The notes beneath the pieces are model-generated. The model did no database searches. It saw nothing but the letters and a program-made list of their open reading frames with translations, and was not told the origin of the DNA. Made by a program: the position numbers and the translations under genes. A stretch of 64,000 bases of DNA, from contig NC_016112.1 of assembly GCF_000968535.2 (NCBI RefSeq), positions 1,674,001 to 1,738,000 of the forward strand, written 5' to 3'. Below are positions 46,279 through 54,318 of the stretch, piece after piece (the first letter of the stretch is position 1; each line of letters starts with the position of its first letter). The stretch is from Methylotuvimicrobium alcaliphilum 20Z. GTDB taxonomy: Bacteria > Pseudomonadota > Gammaproteobacteria > Methylococcales > Methylomonadaceae.

Positions 46279-47106
46279 TCAATGGTGATGATGGTGCTGA
46301 TGCGCGGCCTGTTCGCGGTATTGGCAGCCGTCGCATTCGAGCATTTTCGGCGAATTCGGGTCGGCGGCATCCTCGACGCGTCGGTCGAGTAGTTCGAATA
46401 CGCCCGGGTCGAAGCCGAAATAATTACCGCAAGCGATCGCGATTTGCGGATACTGTGTTTGCAATCGCTGTACTTGTCGTGCAATGCGTTCGATCAAGAG
46501 CCCGGTAAACAAATAGTAGGGCAGGATCGCGATTTGCGTCATGCCGAGACGCGCTTGACGCTGCACCGCAGTTTCCAGGCGCGGGTGAGTGATGCCGGTA
46601 AAGGCGATGTCGACCAATTCGTGTTCGGTGGCCTCGAACAGCCAGCGCGCCAGTTTCGCCAGTTCTCCGTTGGCGACCCGGTCCGACGAACCGCGTCCCA
46701 AGATAATGACGCCGGTCGTTTTTGGGTCGGGCATCGCCAGGGTTTTCAGCATGGCGTTTAATTGTTTTTTCAAGATTTCCAGCAGCGTCTCGTTACTGCC
46801 TAGATGCGGCGCATAAACGAATTCGACCTTCGGGTTCAGGGCTCGGGCTTCTTCGATGTGTTCGGGAATTTCCATCTTGACATGGCCGGCGGCGCTAATG
46901 ATCAGCGGCACGACGATGACCTTGTCGGAGTTTTGCGCCGCGCGGCGCAGGCCTTCGGGCAAGAGCACATCGGCCAGTTCGATATAGCATAATTCGATGC
47001 GCCATTCGGGGTGTCGGGCCTGCCATTGGCGTTGAAATTCGAGGATTTCGTCATTGCCTGCCTGGTTGCGCGAACCGTGGCCGACTAACAGTATCGTGGT
47101 TGTCAT
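46279..47106 (-). CDS. cbiX: Sirohydrochlorin cobaltochelatase with His-rich tail
   Basis: 275 residues, two-repeat class II chelatase (CbiX long type). Active-site motif LLVGHGSRNQAGNDE near the N-terminus with the metal-binding histidine, VVPLIISAAGHVKMEIPEH with a second one, and repeat two with ILGRGSSD and ILPYYLFTGLLIERI. The end is DGCQYREQAAHQHHHHH, a metal-binding tail known in several CbiX proteins. Inserts Co2+ into sirohydrochlorin, the first dedicated step. Confidence 0.93.
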   Translation of the reverse strand: MTTTILLVGHGSRNQAGNDEILEFQRQWQARHPEWRIELCYIELADVLLPEGLRRAAQNSDKVIVVPLIISAAGHVKMEIPEHIEEARALNPKVEFVYAPHLGSNETLLEILKKQLNAMLKTLAMPDPKTTGVIILGRGSSDRVANGELAKLARWLFEATEHELVDIAFTGITHPRLETAVQRQARLGMTQIAILPYYLFTGLLIERIARQVQRLQTQYPQIAIACGNYFGFDPGVFELLDRRVEDAADPNSPKMLECDGCQYREQAAHQHHHHH

Positions 47107-47115
47107 GCGTGTTCC

Positions 47116-47910
47116 TTAAGAATCTGATTGCTCGGCGCGGCGAAAACGATGCGTGAAGCCGGCGTCGTAAAGTTTGGATTTTTTTAAGTCCGGCCAATGG
47201 CGCGCGCCCAACGTGGGGCTGACGACGATCATCGCCTGACTGTTGATTTTGGCGGCGCGGCAGCGTTCGCGGATGTCGGCGAGCGTGCCGCGAATGATGT
47301 GTTGCTCGCCCGGCCAACTGGCCTTGTGCACGACCAGGACGGGCGATTCGTCGGTCCAGCCGGCGGCTTTCAGTTCGCGTTCGATGGTTGGCAGCAAGGT
47401 GATCGATAAAAACAAGCACAGCGTCGAATGATGGCCGGCCAATTCCCGAAGCGATTCGCCTTCCGGCATCGGCGTGCGGCCTTCGACACGGGTCAGGATC
47501 ACGGTTTGCGTGACTTCCGGCAAGGTCAGGCTTTCCACCGCGCAGGCCATCGCGGCCATTGCCGACGACACTCCCGGCACCACCTCGACGGCAACGCCGG
47601 CCTTATCCAGGGGTTGAACCATTTCGATCAGGGCGCCATAGAGGCCCGGATCGCCGGTTTGTAGGCGGATCACGGTCTTGCCGGGTTGCGCTTGGGCGAT
47701 CAACCAATCGGTGATCTGCTCCAGCGTCATGTCCTTGGAATCCTTGATCGCGCAATGCGCCGGCGCCCATTGCGTCGCGGCTTGTTGTACCAGGGAACCG
47801 GCGAACAGAATGGCGTCGGCCTTGGCAATCAAATCGCGGCCCTTGACAGTGATCAAATCCGGATCGCCGGGGCCGGCGCCGACAAACCAGACTTTTGCTA
47901 ATCCGGTCAT
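47116..47910 (-). CDS. cobM: Precorrin-4 C11-methyltransferase
   Basis: 264 residues. FVGAGPGDPDLITVKGRDLI, LQTGDPGLYGALIEM and VVPGVSSAMAAMACAVESL are the SAM-site segments of CobM/CbiF. Methylates C11. Its start overlaps the 3' end of cobB by four bases. Confidence 0.95.
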   Translation of the reverse strand: MTGLAKVWFVGAGPGDPDLITVKGRDLIAKADAILFAGSLVQQAATQWAPAHCAIKDSKDMTLEQITDWLIAQAQPGKTVIRLQTGDPGLYGALIEMVQPLDKAGVAVEVVPGVSSAMAAMACAVESLTLPEVTQTVILTRVEGRTPMPEGESLRELAGHHSTLCLFLSITLLPTIERELKAAGWTDESPVLVVHKASWPGEQHIIRGTLADIRERCRAAKINSQAMIVVSPTLGARHWPDLKKSKLYDAGFTHRFRRAEQSDS

Positions 47911-49208
47911 TGAAAAAATCCTGCGGCTTGTTGCGGGTTGAACGGAAAATAAGTATGCAGATAAGAGGCTTGCAACGATCCTACGCGGAAAAACTGTTCG
48001 CCTTGGCTGCGGTTGCGTTGCGGAATCGATACGGTCGAGGCTTCCTTATCGGTTTCCAGAAGCGAATGATGAAAACTATGGCCGCGTATTTCTCCGTGCT
48101 CCAGCTGCAAACTGTGCATGCCCAGATTGACCAGCCGGTTCTGCATTGTCGCGCGACCCGGCAACAGGCCCGTCATCGCGGCCGATTGTCCCTGTTTGTC
48201 GGTCAGCGTTTCCAAGAGGTATAAAAAACCGCCGCATTCGGCATAAATCGGTTTACCGGCGCGGTGATGATCATGCAAGGCCTGTTTCATCGCGCGATTA
48301 TCGGCGAGGGCCATTAGATGCAGTTCCGGATATCCGCCCGGAAGATAAAGGCTATCGACCTCCGGCAATTCGGTGTCGGTCAACGGCGAGAAGAAACACA
48401 GCTCGGCGCCCATGGCCTGCAAGCAATCGAGGTTGGCTTGGTAGATGAACGAAAAGGCCGAATCGCGGGCGATGCCGATGCGCTTGCCGGCAAGAAGGCG
48501 CGGCGTCGGCGTCGTTGCAACCGGAGCAAAGGCAACCGGTTCGGGCAAGCGGCATGGCGCGGATTCGGTCAATAATTTGGCGGCTCGAGCCAGTCTTCGG
48601 TCCAAATCGCCGATCTCGTCCGCTTGCAGTAAACCCAAATGCCGCGACGGCAAAGCGATATCCGCGTCTTTAGATAGGGCCGCCAGCAGGGGCATGTCTT
48701 CGGGCAGCGCTTCTTGCAGTAATCCGGCATGGCCTGGACTGCCGACCTTGTTGGCGATAACGCCGGAAAACCTTAGGTGCGGCCGGTAATGAGCCAAACC
48801 GTAGGCGACGGCGGCAAAGGTTTGCGCCATGCCTTGCGCGTCGATCACGGCGGCGACCGGTACCGACAACGCCTGTGCCAGATCGGCGCTGCTACTGTCG
48901 CCGTCGTAGAGGCCCATTACGCCTTCGATCAGGATGACATCGGCCTCGGCGGCGGCGCGATAGAGCAAGTCTCGGCAATGCGCCTCGCCCATCATCCACA
49001 AATCCAGCTGATAGACCGGCCGTCCCGAGGCATGAGCCAGAATCTGCGGATCGATGAAATCCGGGCCGGTTTTGAATACGCTGACCTTGCGGTTTTGACT
49101 TCGGTAATAGGCTGCCAGCGCGGCGGTAATGGTCGTCTTGCCTTGGCCGGAAGCGGGCGCGCTGATCAGCATGGCCGGACAATGGCGGACGGATGGGCTA
49201 GTGTTCAT
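47907..49208 (-). CDS. cobB: Cobyrinate a,c-diamide synthase
   Basis: 433 residues. ATP-dependent amidation of the a and c side chains of cobyrinate (CbiA in the cobalt-early nomenclature). P-loop ISAPASGQGKTTITAALAAY at the N-terminus, GLYDGDSSSADLA in the ATPase half and the glutamine-amidotransferase half with the catalytic cysteine in PIYAECGGFLYL. Two bases after cbtA. Confidence 0.95.
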   Translation of the reverse strand: MNTSPSVRHCPAMLISAPASGQGKTTITAALAAYYRSQNRKVSVFKTGPDFIDPQILAHASGRPVYQLDLWMMGEAHCRDLLYRAAAEADVILIEGVMGLYDGDSSSADLAQALSVPVAAVIDAQGMAQTFAAVAYGLAHYRPHLRFSGVIANKVGSPGHAGLLQEALPEDMPLLAALSKDADIALPSRHLGLLQADEIGDLDRRLARAAKLLTESAPCRLPEPVAFAPVATTPTPRLLAGKRIGIARDSAFSFIYQANLDCLQAMGAELCFFSPLTDTELPEVDSLYLPGGYPELHLMALADNRAMKQALHDHHRAGKPIYAECGGFLYLLETLTDKQGQSAAMTGLLPGRATMQNRLVNLGMHSLQLEHGEIRGHSFHHSLLETDKEASTVSIPQRNRSQGEQFFRVGSLQASYLHTYFPFNPQQAAGFFQ

Positions 49209-49210
49209 AA

Positions 49211-49858
49211 TCAGAGTTTGAGTTTGGTCATGCTGAATCCGGCTAAAGCGCCGAGGCTCAGCCAGAATAGGGCATTGCTAAAGGCGGACATCACTACGAA
49301 GCGTTGTTGTAAGGCTTCGGGCGCCAAGGCTTGCGCTATTTCCGGATGCGGGGCCCCGATCAAATGCGGGGCAGCCGCTAACATGCTGCCGGCGATTTGT
49401 AGGCCATGGTTTTTGCTCAATAAGAGTCCGTATAAACCGGCCGCGGTCGATGCCGCGGTGAACAGCCACCAGGCTTGCCGGCTGAGCAAAGCGGCGCTGT
49501 CGGTTCCGGGCAATTCCGGCGGTAGGCCCAATGAAGGCGCGGCGAAAAAAACCAAATACCCGGCCGAGCCCCACAATAAGCCGCGCCAATAGCCGCCTGT
49601 GCCGTGCCAATACATCGCCGCACTCAAGAGCAAGGCAAAGCCGAAGCCGCTCAGTCCGTTAAACAGTATCGTGAAGGCGAAGCGTTGCCAGCCGTTTTCC
49701 GGTTGCCATTCATGTTCGGAGCCGGTTGCGGGCGCTTCGAATTGTTCCGCGGCTAAAATCAGAGGTTGCGTCAGATAATACTGTAAGACGCTGAGCAGCA
49801 GGCCGGACAGGATTCCGGCCGCCAATGCGGCGATCACCAGTTTACGAAAATCGGCCAC
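49211..49858 (-). CDS. cbtA: CbtA family cobalt transporter subunit
   Basis: 215 residues with about five or six membrane segments (AALAAGILSGLLLSVLQYYL, WRGLLWGSAGYLVFFAAPSLGLPPELPGT, AFSNALFWLSLGALAGFSM). The LGLPPELPGT motif and the partnership with CbtB are typical. Predicted cobalt importer, usually under cobalamin riboswitch control, as here. Confidence 0.9.
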   Translation of the reverse strand: MADFRKLVIAALAAGILSGLLLSVLQYYLTQPLILAAEQFEAPATGSEHEWQPENGWQRFAFTILFNGLSGFGFALLLSAAMYWHGTGGYWRGLLWGSAGYLVFFAAPSLGLPPELPGTDSAALLSRQAWWLFTAASTAAGLYGLLLSKNHGLQIAGSMLAAAPHLIGAPHPEIAQALAPEALQQRFVVMSAFSNALFWLSLGALAGFSMTKLKL

Positions 49859-49860
49859 GC

Positions 49861-50037
49861 TTAATGACAGGGAAATGCGGCGCTATGGCGTCCGTCGTGT
49901 GCGGCATTATGAATGTAGTTGTTGGCGTCCTGCATGAAGCCGAGGCCTAGAATCACGGTCAAGCCCAATACGATGGCGCTCAAGCCCGGGAGAAATTTAG
50001 CGGAGTAAACGACGGAAGAGCCGGCGAGTGTTTTCAT
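49861..50037 (-). CDS. cbtB: CbtB cobalt transporter subunit
   Basis: 58 residues from the ATG at 50037; the longer frame upstream reads through the leader. One membrane helix (AIVLGLTVILGLGFM) and the C-terminal histidine signature HDGRHSAAFPCH that is diagnostic for CbtB and probably binds cobalt. First gene of the operon, about 263 bp from the riboswitch. Confidence 0.93.
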   Translation of the reverse strand: MKTLAGSSVVYSAKFLPGLSAIVLGLTVILGLGFMQDANNYIHNAAHDGRHSAAFPCH

Positions 50038-50150
50038 GGTGATTGTCCTTCCCAAGTCTGATTGACGGAAAAACGGAGGGGAAGACAAACCAAAAAAGAT
50101 TTGACAGATCGCCCGCCGCAATACTGTTCTGCAAGGCGATTTCCGGCGAA

Positions 50151-50277
50151 AAACATACCCAACTAACTGGTCTTTTTGTCCATCTACTGCAAACCGGAAA
50201 GGGTTACATAGCGCAACTATGCGCCCCTTTCCGGTTTTTGTAGCTGAACAAAAATCCTGCGTTATTTGGGTATGTTT
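50151..50277 (-). promoter_or_regulatory. Nested palindrome in the cob leader, possible riboswitch expression platform
   Basis: Outer arms AAACATACCCAA (50151-50162) and TTGGGTATGTTT (50266-50277) enclose a stronger stem AAACCGGAAAGGG (50191-50203) with CCCTTTCCGGTTT (50225-50237). It is between the riboswitch and cbtB. In the minus direction there is no good T-run after the stem, while in the plus direction TTTTT follows; so a minus-strand terminator is doubtful and it may be a dispersed repeat. Confidence 0.45.
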
Positions 50278-50299
50278 ATTCTTGTCAATCGCCTAAGTT

Positions 50300-50400
50300 T
50301 TAGGGCCTGTCTCCGGGCTCGTGAAAAATCACCTACCGTTGCGGGGGCAGCGCCGGCCTTTAACCGGCTTCCAGTTTCACCCGCGCAGTGCGGGAACCGT
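50300..50400 (-). ncRNA. Cobalamin (adenosylcobalamin) riboswitch
   Basis: Read on the minus strand: GGTTCCCGC...GGGTGAAACTGG-AAGCCGG, then GCTGCCCCCGCAACGGTA (about 50350-50333) and the B12-box AGCCCGGAGACAGGCC (50319-50304). These match the conserved blocks of cobalamin riboswitches in order. It should lower expression of cbtB and the following eleven genes when cobalamin is plentiful. Confidence 0.92.
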
Positions 50401-50414
50401 AAAACAAGCTGGGG

Positions 50415-50443
50415 ATTATAGGTTACCCATCAAAACCGTGCAA
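50415..50443 (-). promoter_or_regulatory. Promoter of the cobalamin operon
   Basis: Minus-strand TATAAT (50420-50415) with TTGCAC (50443-50438) 17 bases upstream. Transcription would begin about 50408, just before the first riboswitch stem. The -10 is perfect, the -35 has only the TTG. Confidence 0.65.
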
Positions 50444-50449
50444 ATGGAA

Positions 50450-50592
50450 TGTAAGTATTCAGTCACCTCTTTGAAAAAGAGGGGCTAGGGGAGATTTTAT
50501 AAATAAATCCCCCTCAATCCCACTTTTCAAAGGGGGAGGCCAACAATAAGCCTGGATTGCGGTAATTTGCCTACGGGGTCTGAATACTTACA
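50450..50592. repeat. 143-bp inverted-repeat element upstream of the NRPS gene
   Basis: Terminal TGTAAGTATTCAG (50450-50462) and its inverted copy CTGAATACTTACA (50580-50592). The interior has CCTCTTTGAAAAAGAGGGGC and its near-inverse TTTTCAAAGGGGGAGG, a motif common among dispersed bacterial repeats. No gene is visible between 50278 and 50952 apart from the riboswitch and this element. Confidence 0.65.
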
Positions 50593-50952
50593 ATGGAATG
50601 TGTCATTCTGCTAACCCGAACCGGTCGAGAGCTAAAGGCAAAAGTTTTGTTACGTAGAACATCTATGAGGAAAATATTCCGCTGAATCGTCTTCAATATA
50701 ATTCGACTTAAGTTGATTAAATGCGAATTTCTTGGTGAGTTGCCGTGTTTATCCAACTCGGCGCTCATCGGCAACCAATCACCCCGAACAAACAAAAACG
50801 CCGCTGTAGCTGAAAGAGTTGTAAGCACGACTGCACAAGATTCGATCGGTATGGATTTGAAGATCGCCAGTGTGTTGCCGAGACAACCGGGTAACGCCAA
50901 TCGATACGCGCGGCTTATACATGTTATCAGCTTCTATGAGTACGGAGGGTAT

Positions 50953-53900
50953 GTGTTAAACGATCGACCTAATTTTGACAGTTCCGTTATCGATGCCCCA
51001 TTACTCGACGGGGCAATATCCTTAACCGACATATTACAACGCCGCGCGGTATGCCATCCGCACCGAACCGCATATACATTCCTGGATTTCGGCGGCCCAA
51101 CCCCTCGTTCACTAACCTACGGCGAACTCAATCAAGAAGCTAGGCAATTGGCTTTTCAATTACATCGAATGGAACTACGAGGCGAGCGAGCGGTATTGCT
51201 CTATCCGCCCGGGCTGGACTATATCGTAGCGTTTTATGCGTGCTTGTATTCCGGCACTATTGCCGTTCCAGCCTATCCGCCCAGCAACAATCGGCATATG
51301 CCCAGGTTGCAGGCCATCATTGACGACAGCAAGGCGAAAATCATTCTGACTACCGGTCAAGTGGCGAATAGCATTCGCCAATTTGCCGGCGCCACGGAAA
51401 ATTTGTTAGATAGGCGCTGGGTTCAAACCGATACCCTCGAAACTCACGATACCGGCTTATGGCAAGCTTCGGTATTGCAAGAAAAGGATCTAGCCTTTCT
51501 GCAATATACCTCGGGCTCGACCGGAAACGCCAAGGGTGTCATGATCAGCCACGGCAACTTGATGGCCAATCAGCAATTGATCCAACGCCGATTCGGCCAC
51601 GACGAACGGTCGACGGTAGTCGGTTGGTTACCGCTTTATCATGATATGGGACTGATCGGCAATGTCATGCAGCCTCTGTATTGCGGGGCCAGCGCCGTTT
51701 TGATGTCTCCGATGGCATTTTTGGAAAAACCGTTACGCTGGCTGCAGGCGATTAGCGATTACCGGGCGCACACCAGCGGCGGTCCTAACTTTGCCTACGA
51801 TTTATGCACTCAAAAAATTAGCCGCGATGAACTGGAGGCTATTGACCTCGGTAGTTGGCAATTGGCATTTAACGGTGCAGAGCCGGTCAATCCTAAAACG
51901 TTGGAGCGATTCAGCCGGACCTTCGCAGACTGCGGATTTCAACGCTGCGCGTTCTATCCCTGTTACGGTCTGGCAGAAGCCACGTTATTGGCAACGGGAG
52001 GTACGAAACAATCTCCGCTGACAATAGCTGCGTTCGATCGAGCCGCCTTGGAAGACCGGACCGCTCGGCCGGTTGCAGACAATCATCCGAATGCCAAACA
52101 ATTCGTCGGTTGCGGAGCTGCCGATAGCCATGCCGGACAAGACTTACGTATTGTCGATCCCGATAACAATGAAATCTATGCGGATGGCAGAATCGGAGAG
52201 ATTTGGCTTAGCGGCCCGAGTATCGCCCAAGGTTATTGGAAAAATCCGGAAACCAGCCAAAAGACCTTTGTGAACGATACCGGCGGCAAACGCTGGTTAC
52301 GTACCGGCGATTTAGGCTTTATCAACGATGGAGAATTATTCGTTTCCGGTCGGCTAAAAGACTTGATCATCGTCCGCGGCCGTAATTATTACCCGCACGA
52401 CCTGGAATATGCCGTCGAATCGGCTACCGATGCGCTGAACCCGGCATCCACGGTCGCGTTTGCCCTTGCGGAAGACGAAGCCGAAAAAGTGATCGTGTTG
52501 GCCGAATTGAAGCGCAACCGGATCAGGCAAGGCGATTATCAACACGAATTCGCCGCCATTCGCGCCCGCTTGACAGAAGAATGCGGTATTCAGGCCGAAC
52601 GTATCGTATTGCTCAAGCCCGGCGCCATATTAAAAACCAGTAGCGGCAAACTGCGCCGCAGTGCGTGCAGGGACCTTTATGTGCAACAGGGTTTTGCATG
52701 CATCGCCGTCGACGCGCTGCAAGCAGCCAACGACACGACACCGCCGCCGGTGAATGTGGATAAAGGCACTCACGAGAGGCGCTTATTACGCCAGGCCTTG
52801 TTGTCGATGAATTGCACTCATGCCATCGATCTGTTGGCTGGACACCTTGCAATCAAAGCGGCCGAGTTATCCGGCGCGGCCGAAGACACTATCGAACCGA
52901 ATCATACCCTGACCGGCCTGGGTTTGGATTCGCTAAAAGCCGTGGAAATGAAATATTTCATCGACGAATTATTAGCGGTGGACATGCCGATTACCGGCTT
53001 ACTCGGCAACGCCACCCTGTTTGACAGTGCGCTAACGGCATTGAATTTGGCCAAGACTGTCGGCCAAGAGACACCGTCTCTTATCGATAAAGACGGCCAG
53101 GGTTCGAATACCGCCATGTCATACAACCAACAGGCGTTGTGGACACGGGCAAAAATAGAAAGTGACGAAGCAACGCTGTATCACATGCCGATCGCATTGC
53201 AAATACGGGGGGAATTGGATTACCCAGCGCTGGATCGCGCGCTGGCCGAATTGCACCGGCGTCATTCGCAATTATGCAGAGGCTTTGATCTAGGTGCCGA
53301 TAATCGTCCTATTAGCTTCCCGCTGGAACGATTGGAATCGTCGCCGGTACGCACTGTTTGTAGCGATTATGTTCAGCAAATGAAGGCGCTAGACGTTCTT
53401 ATCAACAAACCGTTCGATCTGCAACACGGGCCGCTGCTGCGATGCGGAATTTTCAGTTGCAGCGATGACGATCATATCCTGGCTTTTTGCGCCCATCACC
53501 TGATCGTCGATTTTCGGTCCTCACGGGTACTACTCGCCGAATTGCAGGCTTTATATGCGGGATACCTTAACGGCATCCCCGCCAACTTACCGCTGTCGCA
53601 AGCCGACTATGCCGAATTCGTGTCCTGGCAACGGGACTACCTGAATAGCGAAGCCGCCGAACAAGACCTTGATTATTGGCGCCGGCAACTGGCAGGCGAA
53701 TTGCCCAGGCTGGAGCTGCCAGGTTATTTCGTCACCGAACCGACGCAAGCAAGTTCTGCCGGCATGGAAAGACTGTCGATAGCAGCTGACACGCTCATTC
53801 GGCTGAAAAACTTGGCGGCTGAACAACACGTTACCTTATATACGTTGTTATTGACCGTATTCAAAATACTGTTGTATCGATACAGCTCTCAAAACGATCT

Positions 53901-54318
53901 AATTGTAGGGTCGCCAACGTTTGGCCGCCCATTAAGTCGATTTGCCGATCTGGTGGGTTACTTCGTAAATCCCGTTGCGTTGCGGAGCAAGCCGGGCGGC
54001 GGCTTAAGGTTCAGCGAATACCTAAGCGCCGTCAATACCGTGGTACTTGGCGCATTGGAGCATCAGCACTATCCGCAAACGCGCATCATTGAAAATTTAC
54101 GAAGCGAGAAGGGGCAAGGTACGCTAGAACTCTACCGCATTTTCTTCGCTTTGCAAGACGGTTCCGACCCAATGGCTGCCGCATTGGCAATCGGAAATGC
54201 CGGCATCAGTCTGCAATGGGCTGGCTTCGAAGCCGTAATTTGTAAATTGCCCAATACCGCCGAGGAATTCGATTTAGCCATGTTAGCCGCTGAAACCGGA
54301 GAAGGGTTATCGGCATAA
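50953..54318 (+). CDS. NRPS part 1: fatty acyl-AMP ligase, carrier protein and interrupted condensation domain
   Basis: About 1121 residues from GTG 50953 (GGAGGG just before); an in-frame TTG at 50713 and an ATG at 50851 are alternatives. FAAL domain (about 10-590): LQYTSGSTGNAKGVMISHGN, FYPCYGLAEATLLATGG and SSGKLRRS. Carrier domain with the phosphopantetheine serine in GLGLDSLKAVEM (Ser codon 52930-52932). C domain from about 53110, with HHLIVDF at the catalytic site. The last three codons (tail ...LSA then stop) come from the IS that begins at 54314; the C domain lacks its final ~40 residues. It would load a fatty acid as the lipid starter of a lipopeptide. Broken by the insertion, see findings. 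Confidence 0.85.
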   Translation: MLNDRPNFDSSVIDAPLLDGAISLTDILQRRAVCHPHRTAYTFLDFGGPTPRSLTYGELNQEARQLAFQLHRMELRGERAVLLYPPGLDYIVAFYACLYSGTIAVPAYPPSNNRHMPRLQAIIDDSKAKIILTTGQVANSIRQFAGATENLLDRRWVQTDTLETHDTGLWQASVLQEKDLAFLQYTSGSTGNAKGVMISHGNLMANQQLIQRRFGHDERSTVVGWLPLYHDMGLIGNVMQPLYCGASAVLMSPMAFLEKPLRWLQAISDYRAHTSGGPNFAYDLCTQKISRDELEAIDLGSWQLAFNGAEPVNPKTLERFSRTFADCGFQRCAFYPCYGLAEATLLATGGTKQSPLTIAAFDRAALEDRTARPVADNHPNAKQFVGCGAADSHAGQDLRIVDPDNNEIYADGRIGEIWLSGPSIAQGYWKNPETSQKTFVNDTGGKRWLRTGDLGFINDGELFVSGRLKDLIIVRGRNYYPHDLEYAVESATDALNPASTVAFALAEDEAEKVIVLAELKRNRIRQGDYQHEFAAIRARLTEECGIQAERIVLLKPGAILKTSSGKLRRSACRDLYVQQGFACIAVDALQAANDTTPPPVNVDKGTHERRLLRQALLSMNCTHAIDLLAGHLAIKAAELSGAAEDTIEPNHTLTGLGLDSLKAVEMKYFIDELLAVDMPITGLLGNATLFDSALTALNLAKTVGQETPSLIDKDGQGSNTAMSYNQQALWTRAKIESDEATLYHMPIALQIRGELDYPALDRALAELHRRHSQLCRGFDLGADNRPISFPLERLESSPVRTVCSDYVQQMKALDVLINKPFDLQHGPLLRCGIFSCSDDDHILAFCAHHLIVDFRSSRVLLAELQALYAGYLNGIPANLPLSQADYAEFVSWQRDYLNSEAAEQDLDYWRRQLAGELPRLELPGYFVTEPTQASSAGMERLSIAADTLIRLKNLAAEQHVTLYTLLLTVFKILLYRYSSQNDLIVGSPTFGRPLSRFADLVGYFVNPVALRSKPGGGLRFSEYLSAVNTVVLGALEHQHYPQTRIIENLRSEKGQGTLELYRIFFALQDGSDPMAAALAIGNAGISLQWAGFEAVICKLPNTAEEFDLAMLAAETGEGLSA

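Noticed and set aside
50713-50952. Extra 80 residues at the FAAL start
   Set aside because: Not FAAL-like in composition; TTG at 50713 lacks a good RBS, whereas GTG 50953 has GGAGGG close by. Not fully excluded.
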